Below are positions 17,572 through 27,222 of a stretch of DNA of 64,000 nucleotides, one piece after another. Below the pieces are notes generated by a model. That model saw nothing but the letters and a program-made list of their open reading frames with translations. It had not been told where the DNA came from and did not search any database. The position numbers and the translations under genes were made by a program. How positions within the stretch are numbered: the first letter of the stretch is position 1; each line of letters starts with the position of its first letter. Source of the DNA: an uncultured Bacilli bacterium (lineage in GTDB: Bacteria; Bacillota_I; Bacilli_A; RFN20; DUOF01); contig CAKPSD010000002.1 of assembly GCA_934183255.1 (NCBI GenBank), forward strand, positions 102,631-166,630, in the 5' to 3' direction.

Positions 17572-18489
17572 TTATTCACGTAATATTATTTTCTTAGTTA
17601 ATTCTGCATTATGCCTAACCTTATCATCTATTATTTCTACTAAATCATACATTTCATAGTTATCTTTAACATCAATACACTCTACTACCTTACTATTTTC
17701 ATTTTTGTATTTTTCTATAATATCCTCATCAATTTTCCCATTATTAACTATAACTCTATCAATATTTTTATTCATTATTTTTTCTAATGCTTCAACATGT
17801 TCACTAACAGTATAATTATTTGTCTCTCCGCTTTCAGTCATTATATTACAGACATAAACAATAGAAGCCATACTATCACAAATTGCCTCTTTTATTTTAT
17901 TAATGCATAAAACAGCACCCACACTTGTATATAAACTACCAGGGCAAAGAACTACGATATCTGATTCTCTTATTTCTTCTAACATTTGTTCATTACAAAC
18001 TGCTTCATTACTACTAAAAAGTTCACTTATTTTTTTATTACATTTTCCTATTAAATATTCATGCTCTATTATTTCTCCATCATCACATTTCGCACATAAA
18101 GTTAAAGGATTATTGCTTGATAAAAATATATTAGATTTAATATTTTCTTTATCTTTAAAATATCTTATCACCTTGTCTATATCATTATATTTCATCCACA
18201 AAGAAGTAATCATAAGGTTGCCTAAACTCACCTTGTTAACACCATGCAATGAATTAAATCTATAATCAAATATATCTTTTAGAGAACTTTTATCATCTAT
18301 AAGTTCATTTAAAACCATTCTAAGATCTCCTACTGCAATAGTTTTAAATTCTTTTCGTATTTTGCCAGTATGCCCACCATCATCAGTAGACGCTACAATA
18401 ATCGATAAATCTATATTTTCATTTTTAAATCCTTTTACTATATTAGACAAGCCATGTCCTCCACCTATAAGAATAACTTTCGTTTTCAT
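17572..18489 (-). CDS. yvcK: YvcK/CofD-family protein (gluconeogenesis factor)
   Basis: A 305-residue protein with the family's N-terminal nucleotide-binding motif GGGHGLSNIVKGFK and the motifs STDDGGHTGKIR, AVGDLRMVLN and VLCPGSLYTSVGAVLC. In Bacillus subtilis YvcK binds UDP-GlcNAc and affects carbon use and cell-wall synthesis. The usual neighbours (rapZ, whiA) are not here; in this window it stands between the kinase-like gene and surface-protein genes. ATG at 18489 follows AGGTG. Its length is close to that of YvcK (about 317). Confidence 0.9.
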   Translation of the reverse strand: MKTKVILIGGGHGLSNIVKGFKNENIDLSIIVASTDDGGHTGKIRKEFKTIAVGDLRMVLNELIDDKSSLKDIFDYRFNSLHGVNKVSLGNLMITSLWMKYNDIDKVIRYFKDKENIKSNIFLSSNNPLTLCAKCDDGEIIEHEYLIGKCNKKISELFSSNEAVCNEQMLEEIRESDIVVLCPGSLYTSVGAVLCINKIKEAICDSMASIVYVCNIMTESGETNNYTVSEHVEALEKIMNKNIDRVIVNNGKIDEDIIEKYKNENSKVVECIDVKDNYEMYDLVEIIDDKVRHNAELTKKIILRE

Positions 18490-18532
18490 GTATATTCACC
18501 TAATCTAATATATGAAAAACATTTAAAATTTG

Positions 18533-19804
18533 TTAATCTGTATCTTTACCTCTAACAAATAAATATATAAATATTGGTAAAGCTGCTGCTACACATAATA
18601 TTCCTACTAATATAAAATCTTTGTATATAATTTTGTTAACAAAGCCACTTCCATTTAAGATATATTTTTCAGATCTTACAACAACATATGAATCATCATC
18701 TTTAGCAAGTGCATAAAGATAATAAGTACCTTCACTATCTCTTAAAATAACTCCCTTATTAGAAGTATAAGTTCCTTTTTTATCACTATTTTCATAATTA
18801 GTCATAAAATCTTCATATGTTAATTTATCACTATCACTTTTAGACCAATAATATAAATTACAATTAGTATCTAAACTCTTATTAGTTCCTGCAACAGAAT
18901 TAATAACTATTCTTCTACTAGATGTAGACATTTTAGAAACACTACTTTCTAGTTTTATAGATACATTTTGATTTTTAAGAACAAAATTGTAATTAAATTC
19001 TTTTGTTACATTAAGCCCATTTTTTAATATTAAAACAACCTTATTAGTTTCATTAAGTTTTAAACACTCTTTAAAAAGAGCATTATCTATAGTTATTTCA
19101 TTTCCAAATTTTACTTTGTATAAACATTCATTAACCTTAATAGAAACATTACTATTATACCCATACTCTCCACCAGTAACAACAAACTTCATATTTTCAT
19201 ACTTATTGCTAGTAGAACTACCATCCATATTGATACTTCCATATTTTGCTTCACTAATAGCAACACCAACATTATCCTTACTAGGAATAATTACTCTAAT
19301 TACATTAGTTACACTTCCACCAATATATTGTCTAATAATATATGTCCCTACTTCATTAAATAGTGCTAAGAATTTTTCATAACTATTATCCTTAAAGAAA
19401 GAATCATCGAATCTTCCATCATATACAGTTACATTATTAATAGTTATATTAGACCACATATCCTTACCATATCCAAGTAATGGTCTGTCATCATAAACAA
19501 CTGCATAATACTTAAAAGCAGAAGCATAAAATGTTTCTATTCCATCTATTTTACCTGCATATAAAACTTTATTCTTTTTATCATTATGATAACCAGCAAT
19601 AATAAAAGAAGACTTTTCTTTATCACTTTCCATTAAATAAATTGGATTATCACCACAATCATAATAATCTTTTTCTGTAGCCTTTATAACATCTATATTA
19701 CAAGTATTTTCATATATCGCATTAATTACGCTAGAGTTAAATAAGTGCATAAAAGTAAAAACTGATATAATAAGTAAATATTTAAATATATTCTTTTTCA
19801 TCAT
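18533..19804 (-). CDS. Membrane-anchored extracellular protein, 423 aa
   Basis: The protein has an N-terminal signal peptide (KKNIFKYLLIISVFTFMHLF), an extracellular region of about 360 residues with beta-sandwich-like strands and several cysteines, and one C-terminal transmembrane helix ending in a short charged tail (VRGKDTD). The phrase EGTYYLYALAKDDDSYVVV recalls the Ig-like units of the 28453-30939 protein. There is no LPxTG motif. It starts 10 bases after the 19815-21614 gene ends, so the two are probably co-expressed. The function is unknown; a role at the cell surface is clear. Confidence 0.75.
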   Translation of the reverse strand: MMKKNIFKYLLIISVFTFMHLFNSSVINAIYENTCNIDVIKATEKDYYDCGDNPIYLMESDKEKSSFIIAGYHNDKKNKVLYAGKIDGIETFYASAFKYYAVVYDDRPLLGYGKDMWSNITINNVTVYDGRFDDSFFKDNSYEKFLALFNEVGTYIIRQYIGGSVTNVIRVIIPSKDNVGVAISEAKYGSINMDGSSTSNKYENMKFVVTGGEYGYNSNVSIKVNECLYKVKFGNEITIDNALFKECLKLNETNKVVLILKNGLNVTKEFNYNFVLKNQNVSIKLESSVSKMSTSSRRIVINSVAGTNKSLDTNCNLYYWSKSDSDKLTYEDFMTNYENSDKKGTYTSNKGVILRDSEGTYYLYALAKDDDSYVVVRSEKYILNGSGFVNKIIYKDFILVGILCVAAALPIFIYLFVRGKDTD

Positions 19805-19814
19805 TCAATCACCA

Positions 19815-21614
19815 TCACTTATCTAAAAATAATTGTAAAAACAAAACTCTATTTTCAGAAACAACACTTTTAAATATCATTGCTAATTCTGAATTTTCAT
19901 TTTTTAATATATCTATTAATGTACTTAAAGGAATCCTTTCATTATTTTTAAATTTTGCTATTATAGGAAGCATTTTCTTTATAAAAGGTATTTCATCATT
20001 CCAATTTTTAATTTGCATTATTTCATCAATATGGAAGTCAATATTTAAATCTTTAAATATAACTATTAAAATATTTTTTATAACATTAACTGAATCTTCT
20101 GAATGAATCATATAATCAGCAATCTCTGCAACTAAAACAAATTCCTCATCATTAAGACTACTAAACAGTTCAATTGCTCCTACAGGTTGATATTTTTTAA
20201 TTAATCTAAAAGCATCCATTCCATTATAAAATTGATCTAAAACATCACCATCTGTAGCCACAAAATTAAATCCAATAGGTCTTAATAATTTATCTAAAAT
20301 ATGTGGAATTAATTTATTAAATATTTTTGATTCAAAAAGATACTCACTAAACATTTCAAATTCATCAATATCTATAGAGTTAACAACATCCCTTAAAAAA
20401 GCAAAAACAGTTATTTCAGTTTTTCTATTTTCTGGATACTCACTAATAAAGTAACTAACCTTATCTTTAACTACTATCATATCATTTAAAAGAGTAGTAT
20501 TCCCAAATGAAGCAATAGCTTTTAAAACTATTTTAATTTCATTTATCCTATCTTCCTCACTAAGCCCATAATCAACACTAAAACTTTCAACATTAAGAAG
20601 ATCACTCATTATATTATTAAGAGTATTAGTAACAACAACTTCTAACTCAGAAAGTAACTCTTCGCTATATTTAGAATTGCTTAATGTTTCTACAATAACA
20701 TCTATATCATCATCAGTTAAATTATTATCAACAACTAAATCTAATGGAATAGACTTCTTTCCCTCTAAAACTATATCTAATAATTTAGATTGATTTAAAA
20801 CAATTCCGCTTTTAATAATCATTGATGCTTCATCTGAAAAACTAGTATAAGTATCACCATATGATATTCTAGTTAAAGAATCAAATATATAATCACTAAC
20901 ACTATCATTACCACCTATTGTAGAAAATATAGTTGAGTTATATGACTCCAAAATCGCACAATATTTTCTATACTTTTGAAGATTCTTATTTTCGTCACAC
21001 AAAGAACTCTCTTTATTATTCAAAGTATCACTAGTAGCATTCTTATATATTCTTGCTAAACCATTTAGTGGAGATAGTACAACACTTATAATAAAAATAG
21101 TTTGAACACAACTCAAAACACCAGACCAAACACGATGGTGTATTTTATCTCCCCTATCATATAAAATTCTTCTTTTTCTTCTATAACTTAAATATAAATA
21201 TAAAGGTAATAAAATTATTATAAAGGCTATAAAAAGAGCTACATAAGTAAAAGGAACTAATAATATTTGAGGAAAATCCATAAATAAATCTTTTAAACTT
21301 GGAAAATGCACATATAAATCATTTAAGAATTTACTATGTGCAATTATTTCTTCTATATAATCAATAATTGTAGTAAAAGATTTCTCTTTGTATACTAAAG
21401 TAATATTTATTTTAGATAAATCAAATTCAACTAAAAACTCATTAACTATTGGAGCTAAAACAAAAGCAAAAATAACACACATTAAAATATATGTTGTTCT
21501 ATATAAAGCCTTTTTTATTCCTAATTTATATCCAAATTTATACGATATAAACATTATAAGTGCAAAAACCAAAAAGCTTAATATCCATATTAAAACTGAT
21601 TCTGTACCTTTCAT
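19815..21614 (-). CDS. Multi-pass membrane protein, 599 aa
   Basis: The first 190 residues hold about four membrane helices (near 7-27, 38-60, 115-140 and 165-190), with a basic loop SYRRKRRILYDRGDK between the third and fourth. The remaining 400 residues are soluble and helical with repeated acidic stretches, and carry no enzyme motif I recognise. The N-terminal part is faintly like CvpA-type proteins, but the match is too weak to name it. ATG at 21614 follows GGAG. It is first in a two-gene unit with the anchored surface protein downstream. Confidence 0.7.
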   Translation of the reverse strand: MKGTESVLIWILSFLVFALIMFISYKFGYKLGIKKALYRTTYILMCVIFAFVLAPIVNEFLVEFDLSKINITLVYKEKSFTTIIDYIEEIIAHSKFLNDLYVHFPSLKDLFMDFPQILLVPFTYVALFIAFIIILLPLYLYLSYRRKRRILYDRGDKIHHRVWSGVLSCVQTIFIISVVLSPLNGLARIYKNATSDTLNNKESSLCDENKNLQKYRKYCAILESYNSTIFSTIGGNDSVSDYIFDSLTRISYGDTYTSFSDEASMIIKSGIVLNQSKLLDIVLEGKKSIPLDLVVDNNLTDDDIDVIVETLSNSKYSEELLSELEVVVTNTLNNIMSDLLNVESFSVDYGLSEEDRINEIKIVLKAIASFGNTTLLNDMIVVKDKVSYFISEYPENRKTEITVFAFLRDVVNSIDIDEFEMFSEYLFESKIFNKLIPHILDKLLRPIGFNFVATDGDVLDQFYNGMDAFRLIKKYQPVGAIELFSSLNDEEFVLVAEIADYMIHSEDSVNVIKNILIVIFKDLNIDFHIDEIMQIKNWNDEIPFIKKMLPIIAKFKNNERIPLSTLIDILKNENSELAMIFKSVVSENRVLFLQLFLDK

Positions 21615-21737
21615 TTTTCTAACTCCTTGCGTCTTTATTTTAACACAATAAGAAAAAACTTCAATATTTTATTTTTAATGCCTACTAATAATAAAATTTA
21701 AATAATAAATGATATAATAAAAAAGGAGGTTTTGCAT

Positions 21738-22718
21738 GTGAAATCAATACAGGTTAATAGTAATGATAAAGGCCAAAGAGTAGATAAATATATAAGAAAA
21801 TATTTAAACAATGCTCCTCTAAGTTTTATCTATAAATTATTTAGAAAAAAAGATATAAAAGTAAATGGAAAAAAAGTAGATATTAACTACGTTTTAAAAG
21901 AAAAAGATGTTATTGAAGTATATATAAGTGATGATTTACTAAATTCATTTAATACTCCAAAAGTAGTAGAAAAAGAAAAAATAAATTTAGATATTATATA
22001 TGAAGATAGTAATATATTAATTATAAATAAAGATCCAAATGTACTAATACATGAAGGAGAAGAAAACAAAAAAGCAAACACCTTAAATAACATGATTTTA
22101 AATTATTTACTAACTAAAGGCGAATACAAAACAACAGACATCTATACCCCATCATGTGTTCATAGACTAGATAGAAACACAAGCGGACTTGTAATAGCAA
22201 GTAAAAACTTAGAAACATCAAAAATATTATTAGACTTATTTAAAGATAAACAAAATATAGAAAAATGCTATATTGCTTTAGTAAAAGGAAATCTTAATGG
22301 AAAAGGCACTATTAATAAAAAGTTATTAAAAGATGAAAAGAAAAAATTAGTAACTGTAGATGAAAAAAATGGGCTAACTGCTATAACAGAGTATCAAAGT
22401 ATAATAAATACTGATAAATATTCTTTATTAAAAGTAAATTTAATTACTGGACGAACACATCAAATAAGAGTGCATATGGCTTCAATCAATCACCCTCTTA
22501 TAAATGATGAAAAATATGGTGATTACAAGGAAAACAAAGAGTTTAGTGATAAATTTAATTATAAATATCAATTTTTACACTCTTACATCATAAAGTTTAA
22601 AAACATGCCTGAAAAATTAAAATATTTAGAAAATAAAGAATTTAAGGCAGATTTAAAGCCAAAGCAAAAAGAAATACTAAAAAAATTATTTAAAGGAGAT
22701 GTAGTAAATGAATTATAA
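21738..22718 (+). CDS. RluA/RluD-family pseudouridine synthase
   Basis: A 326-residue enzyme that isomerises uridine in RNA, probably 23S rRNA. The N-terminal S4 RNA-binding domain (about residues 1-60) contains SFIYKLFRKKDIKVNGKKV. The catalytic motif HRLDRNTSGLVIASKN supplies the aspartate, and GRTHQIRVHMASINHPLIND follows near the C-terminus. Start: a TTG at 21732 is in frame but is too close to AAAGGAGGT (21722-21730); GTG at 21738 is seven bases away and is preferred. The stop overlaps the start of the phosphohexomutase gene. Which RluA-family member it is cannot be told from the sequence. Confidence 0.92.
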   Translation: MKSIQVNSNDKGQRVDKYIRKYLNNAPLSFIYKLFRKKDIKVNGKKVDINYVLKEKDVIEVYISDDLLNSFNTPKVVEKEKINLDIIYEDSNILIINKDPNVLIHEGEENKKANTLNNMILNYLLTKGEYKTTDIYTPSCVHRLDRNTSGLVIASKNLETSKILLDLFKDKQNIEKCYIALVKGNLNGKGTINKKLLKDEKKKLVTVDEKNGLTAITEYQSIINTDKYSLLKVNLITGRTHQIRVHMASINHPLINDEKYGDYKENKEFSDKFNYKYQFLHSYIIKFKNMPEKLKYLENKEFKADLKPKQKEILKKLFKGDVVNEL

Positions 22719-24354
22719 AGATAATTATGAAACTTGGTTAAATAGTTCTCTTCCAGAAAACTTAAAAGATGAATTAAGAAATATGAATGAAGAAGAAATA
22801 AAAGCTTCCTTTTATGACAATTTGTCATTTGGGACTGCTGGTATGAGAGGAATAATGGGGCTTGGGACTAATAGGTTAAATATTTATACAATAAGAAAAG
22901 CAACATTAGGATATGCTAATTACTTAATAAAATATTTTAAAAATGATCTTTCTAGAGGAGTAGTTATTGGACATGACAACAGAATGAATTCACGTGAGTT
23001 TTGTTTAGATTGTGCTTCTTTATTATCTAGTAAAGGCATAAAAGTATATATATTTGATAGTTTAAGACCTACTCCTGAAACTTCATATGCAATTAGAAAA
23101 TTAAATGCAATCGGAGGCATAATAATAACAGCTTCTCACAACCCTAAAGAATATAACGGATATAAAGTATATGATGATACTGGTTGTCAATTAACTGATT
23201 ATAAAAATGACTTACTAATCTTAGAAATAAATAAAATAGATGATATATTATCTTATTCTTTTAAAGAAAATAAAGAATTAATAGAAGTATTAGATTATAA
23301 CTTTGATAAATTATATTATGATGAAATAAAAAAGATATCTTTAACTAATCCTAACAAAAAAGATTTTAAAATTGTATATACACCAGAACATGGAACAGCC
23401 TTAAAAGGAATAAAAGAAATATTAACTGATTTAGGATACAACTTATATTTGGTAGAATCTCAATGTACTCCAGATCCTTATTTTACAAGCACTAAATCAC
23501 CAAATCCAGAAGATAAACTTGCTTATACAGAAGCGTTAAAGTTAGCTAAAGAAATAGATGCTGATTTATTACTTGCTACTGACCCTGATGGTGATAGAAT
23601 TGGAGTAGGAGCAAAACACAATAATGAATATATTCTTTTAACAGGTAATCAAACAGGTTCTTTAATCTTAGATTACTTAGTAAATAATAAAAAATGCGGT
23701 TTAAATTCACTAGTAATTTCAAGCATTGTTACTACTTCTCTAATTGAAACTATTGCTAAAGATCATGGCGTATTTTTCACTCAAACACTTACTGGTTTTA
23801 AATATATTGGTGAAACAATTACTAAATATCAAAATGAAAAAGAATTCCTTTTCGCAGTTGAAGAATCATATGGATGTGCTTTGTCTAGTATAGTAAGAGA
23901 TAAAGATTCTTTACAAGCTGCATTAATAATAAGTGAAATGGCTTGCTACTATAAAAATAACAATAAAACTTTAATAGATAGACTAAATGAATTATATGAA
24001 AAATATGGATATCATTACGATAAAGTAGATTCATATTCTTTAGACCCTATAACAGGAAAACAAAAAATAATGAATATAATGGATAGTTTTAGAAAAGAAA
24101 ATTTAAATAATTTAGCTAGTTATAAAATTAAAAGAATTGAAGACTATCTAAAAGGATATAAAGATTTTCCAAAAAGCAATGTCTTAAGATTTATTCTAGA
24201 AGATGATTCTTTCATTGCTTTAAGACCATCAGGCACTGAACCTAAATATAAAATATATTATAGTATTAAAGATACTTCTAAAGAAAAAGCCTTAATGAAA
24301 AAAGAAAAAATACAAACTTACTTACAAGATTTTATAAATAAAAAGGTCTCATGA
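22708..24354 (+). CDS. Phosphoglucomutase/phosphomannomutase
   Basis: A 548-residue alpha-D-phosphohexomutase that moves phosphate between C1 and C6 of hexoses. All four domain signatures are seen: the phosphoserine loop TASHNPKEYNGYKVY, the metal loop ATDPDGDRIGVG, the sugar loop (VEESYG), and the phosphate-binding ALRPSGTEPKYKIY. Together with GTAGMRGIMGLGTNR near the start, this is the PgcA type used in glucosyl-lipid and wall-polymer synthesis. ATG at 22708 follows AAAGGAGAT and overlaps the pseudouridine synthase gene by 11 bases. The stop codon lies inside the terminator stem. Confidence 0.95.
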   Translation: MNYKDNYETWLNSSLPENLKDELRNMNEEEIKASFYDNLSFGTAGMRGIMGLGTNRLNIYTIRKATLGYANYLIKYFKNDLSRGVVIGHDNRMNSREFCLDCASLLSSKGIKVYIFDSLRPTPETSYAIRKLNAIGGIIITASHNPKEYNGYKVYDDTGCQLTDYKNDLLILEINKIDDILSYSFKENKELIEVLDYNFDKLYYDEIKKISLTNPNKKDFKIVYTPEHGTALKGIKEILTDLGYNLYLVESQCTPDPYFTSTKSPNPEDKLAYTEALKLAKEIDADLLLATDPDGDRIGVGAKHNNEYILLTGNQTGSLILDYLVNNKKCGLNSLVISSIVTTSLIETIAKDHGVFFTQTLTGFKYIGETITKYQNEKEFLFAVEESYGCALSSIVRDKDSLQAALIISEMACYYKNNNKTLIDRLNELYEKYGYHYDKVDSYSLDPITGKQKIMNIMDSFRKENLNNLASYKIKRIEDYLKGYKDFPKSNVLRFILEDDSFIALRPSGTEPKYKIYYSIKDTSKEKALMKKEKIQTYLQDFINKKVS

Positions 24355-24361
24355 CCTTTTT
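24340..24361. terminator. Shared bidirectional terminator
   Basis: AAAAAGGTC-TCAT-GACCTTTTT is a nine-pair hairpin with A and T tails on both sides, so it works for both convergent genes. It contains the stop codon of the phosphohexomutase gene (24352-24354) and touches that of the HAD gene (24360-24362). Confidence 0.9.
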
Positions 24362-25175
24362 ATTTTATATTCATAACTTCTTTTAAGTATTTAGCCACTC
24401 CACCTTCAACAGCCTTATACTTAGTAACATCATTTGCTATTATTTTAATTTCAAGTGGAGCGTTTTGCATTGCTACTCCCCATCCACTTCTAATAAGCAT
24501 ATCTCTATCATTAAAGCCATCACCAAAACATATAGCATCTTTCATAGTTAATCCTAAGTACTTACAAATATGTTTAACAGCTTTCCCCTTATTCACCTTA
24601 AAAAATGTTATTTCTAAAATTAAAGGATAATCTTTTAAGTTCCAAGTATTAACCTGTAAATTTGGAAATGATTGTATTATTTCAAATATTCTAGCCTTAG
24701 ATTCCATATCTTTTGCTTCTAATATTACTGAATATGGATTTGTAGGTAAATTTTCTCTTAAAGAGCCAACAACTACATTATTTCCTTCTAATACAACATT
24801 AATATCATCATTTTCATTATATTTATCTACATACATTGTATCCTCTAAATCACATACTACTGAAGTATACAAATTAGATATAATTTCAAGAAAATATAAT
24901 AATGTTTCTTTATCAATTCCCCCAATAAAGTTAGGATAATTTTCATCTTTAGGATTAAAGACATAAGAGCCATTAAAAACGCATAAAGGTGTACTTAGTT
25001 CTAATTCTTCATAAAAATGCTTACATCTATTATAAGATCTACCTGTAACTATGCATACTGGTAATCCATTTTTATTAATTCTTTTCAATAACTCTAAGTT
25101 TTCTTTCTCTATCTCATGATAATTTTTTAATATCGTTCCATCTAAATCTACAAATACAACTTTTGGTTCTATCAT
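24360..25175 (-). CDS. HAD hydrolase, Cof type
   Basis: A 271-residue phosphatase of the haloacid dehalogenase superfamily. Motif I is VFVDLDGTIL at the N-terminus, motif II lies in PVCIVTGRSYNRC, motif III is the lysine in KVNKGKAVKHI, and motif IV is ICFGDGFNDRDML. The C2-type cap and overall length match the Cof/YidA group, which act on sugar phosphates and flavin-type compounds; the substrate is not predictable. ATG at 25175 follows AGGAGGTTAAT. It is convergent with the phosphohexomutase gene. Confidence 0.93.
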   Translation of the reverse strand: MIEPKVVFVDLDGTILKNYHEIEKENLELLKRINKNGLPVCIVTGRSYNRCKHFYEELELSTPLCVFNGSYVFNPKDENYPNFIGGIDKETLLYFLEIISNLYTSVVCDLEDTMYVDKYNENDDINVVLEGNNVVVGSLRENLPTNPYSVILEAKDMESKARIFEIIQSFPNLQVNTWNLKDYPLILEITFFKVNKGKAVKHICKYLGLTMKDAICFGDGFNDRDMLIRSGWGVAMQNAPLEIKIIANDVTKYKAVEGGVAKYLKEVMNIK

Positions 25176-25215
25176 AGTTAAATTAACCTCCTCATATAAT
25201 ATTATAGGTGAAAAT

Positions 25216-25419
25216 ATGCTATCAAGAATACTATTTTATTTACTTGGAATAACTTTAATATCCATAGGCTTAATAAATATAATAATTTATTTTTCTTATA
25301 TTAATATTGGATATTCTTTTTTTAATATTCTAGCAAGCATTTTTAAAAGTTCTTCTCCCTATATTTTAATAATAGGATTTTTATTATCCTATAAAGCTTT
25401 ATTCAAAAGCAAAAAATAA
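25216..25419 (+). CDS. Small membrane protein, 67 aa
   Basis: A short hydrophobic protein with two predicted membrane helices (about 5-29 and 47-60), a polar turn between them (IFKSSSPY) and a basic end (KSKK). ATG at 25216 has AGGTG five bases before it. It fits exactly between the divergent HAD gene and the convergent M48 gene, its stop touching that of the M48 gene. The function is unknown. Confidence 0.65.
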   Translation: MLSRILFYLLGITLISIGLINIIIYFSYINIGYSFFNILASIFKSSSPYILIIGFLLSYKALFKSKK

Positions 25420-26562
25420 TTATTTATTTATGTTATCTATTCTATTTTTAATACTAGGATGTGTTTGAAATAATTCGTCTATTGAGTTATCTTCTTCCTC
25501 ATATGGAGTAACTTTCTTAAGTGCATTAGCAAACAAATTAGGATCATTATAACAAGAGGCATAATAATCAGCTTCTTTTTCATATTTTCTTTCAATTGCT
25601 ACAGCAATAAGCATCTCTAAAGTAATAATTATTATAGAAGCAAAATAAAATAAAATTTTATTAAATGAATTAAATTTTAAAATAAATGGTATCATAATTG
25701 CACTTAATATACACATAGCTAAAAATATCTTTCCAATCATCATCTTTATAACATGCTTATTTTTAATATGCCCTATTTCATGAGTTAAAATAGTTTCAAG
25801 TTCTGGCAAAGTAACACTTTCAACTAAATAAGAAGAAATAAATAAATAATGTTTTCTAATACCACTTACCATTGCATTAGCTTCTTTACTTCTACTAGTA
25901 TCCCAATAATATAACTTATATCTTTTTATTCCATGTGCATCTAGAAGTTGCATTAACCTATGCTCTAACATTGTATTTTTAGGAATCCTTTTAGCATTAT
26001 ATTTTAATTTAATAATATCAGGAGCTAGTATTATCCAAATAGCAACTATAACTAGTAAACTTGCTATACATATTATATTTCTATATAACATAGGAACTTC
26101 AAACAAATAAATTGAAGGCACTAATAAACTTATAAGAAGAAAAGGAAAATAAAAACTCATTAAATTTTTAAAATTAATTACTAAACATTCAAACTCATTT
26201 AATTTAGTTTCTAAAAGGACATTACACGTATAACAATAACATAGTCTTGAAACAAAAGTTGTAATAAGCGTTAATGCAAAAGATAATAAACAAGCAAAAA
26301 AGAAAACATAATATGTATTCAAATATGTATTAACAAAAAAATAACTAATTATAAAGTAAAATAATGCTACTAGTATATTAATTTTAGATAATATGTATTG
26401 ATCAAATATTCTAAGCTTATTAACAGCTTTACCAATAGAATTATTTTCCTCTAATACTTTTAATGATTTTGTACAACAAAAATATGTTAAGGTGCAATTA
26501 AGTGCAGTAACAAAAAGAAGTGAAATAATTAATAATTCAACTATAGAAATATTAAAAGGCAT
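25420..26562 (-). CDS. M48-family (HtpX-like) membrane metalloprotease
   Basis: A 380-residue integral membrane zinc protease. Membrane helices lie near 8-28, 60-85, 88-110, 140-180 and, after the catalytic motif, two more near 280-325. The zinc motif LTHEIGHIKNKH lies near residue 262, and the third ligand glutamate is in ERKYEKEADYYASCY. GIRKHYLFISSYLVE just before the active site is typical of the family. The members degrade damaged membrane proteins or process prenylated ones. ATG at 26562 follows AGGGGTG. It stands alone. Confidence 0.9.
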   Translation of the reverse strand: MPFNISIVELLIISLLFVTALNCTLTYFCCTKSLKVLEENNSIGKAVNKLRIFDQYILSKINILVALFYFIISYFFVNTYLNTYYVFFFACLLSFALTLITTFVSRLCYCYTCNVLLETKLNEFECLVINFKNLMSFYFPFLLISLLVPSIYLFEVPMLYRNIICIASLLVIVAIWIILAPDIIKLKYNAKRIPKNTMLEHRLMQLLDAHGIKRYKLYYWDTSRSKEANAMVSGIRKHYLFISSYLVESVTLPELETILTHEIGHIKNKHVIKMMIGKIFLAMCILSAIMIPFILKFNSFNKILFYFASIIIITLEMLIAVAIERKYEKEADYYASCYNDPNLFANALKKVTPYEEEDNSIDELFQTHPSIKNRIDNINK

Positions 26563-26637
26563 AAAATCACCCCTAACTACTTTTTATTATAATCAATAAC
26601 TTATATTTCTTCAATTAAGAATAAGATAATTAAAAAT

Positions 26638-27222
26638 TTATTTTTCTATTTTTTCTATAAATTTTATAAAATTAGTAGATGGTAAAGTATTGTCATCATG
26701 TGATACTTTTTTCAAATTATCTACAAAATTATTATAATCCTCAAAAGTAAGCTGATTAACCATTTCTTCTACTTGAGGAACATGTCCTGCATATTCATTT
26801 ATGCCATAATATTTCTTAAATAGTTCTTGATAATCTCTCTTATTTTTGAATTTATTAGTGTTTACTTCCTTTACTAAAACAAGCAAATATTCTGTACATG
26901 GATTAACAAAGAAAATTTCATCATCTTTTAAAGTAACTTGCTTATTCTTTAAAAATCTTTTTATATCCTCAACATTAACACTAGCATCCAAATCATATAA
27001 AACCATTATTTTAGAATAACTATATATCTTTTTCAAAATATTAACATGAATTGGTATATTACCATTACCATTAGCAACTCTAACTCTAACATTATATCTA
27101 GTAGACATAAATGAAACTATTTTATTAACAAATATTTCATCTACTTCTCCCTCAACCACTAAATATAAATCTTCTTTTAAAAAGTTTCTAGTAGTCCTAC
27201 GAATATTACTTACTCTCATCAT
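26638..27222 (-). CDS. RloB/TOPRIM-like protein paired with an ATPase
   Basis: A 195-residue protein with the outline of a small TOPRIM nuclease: YLVVEGEVDEIF (acidic residues near 23-25) at the N-terminus and MVLYDLDASVN (DxD near 76-78), as in RloB/DUF4435-like proteins. RloB-type proteins follow an SMC-like ATPase gene and act in phage-abortive systems such as AbiL or PARIS. Here the start overlaps the ATPase gene by 17 bases. The start is one of two adjacent ATGs at 27222 or 27219, with GGGAGAA upstream. Which named system it belongs to, or whether it is new, cannot be settled by eye. Confidence 0.72.
   Translation of the reverse strand: MMRVSNIRRTTRNFLKEDLYLVVEGEVDEIFVNKIVSFMSTRYNVRVRVANGNGNIPIHVNILKKIYSYSKIMVLYDLDASVNVEDIKRFLKNKQVTLKDDEIFFVNPCTEYLLVLVKEVNTNKFKNKRDYQELFKKYYGINEYAGHVPQVEEMVNQLTFEDYNNFVDNLKKVSHDDNTLPSTNFIKFIEKIEK

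Noticed and set aside
19815..21614. Naming this protein CvpA
   Set aside because: Only the first helices are faintly similar; the protein is three times too long and lacks convincing motifs.
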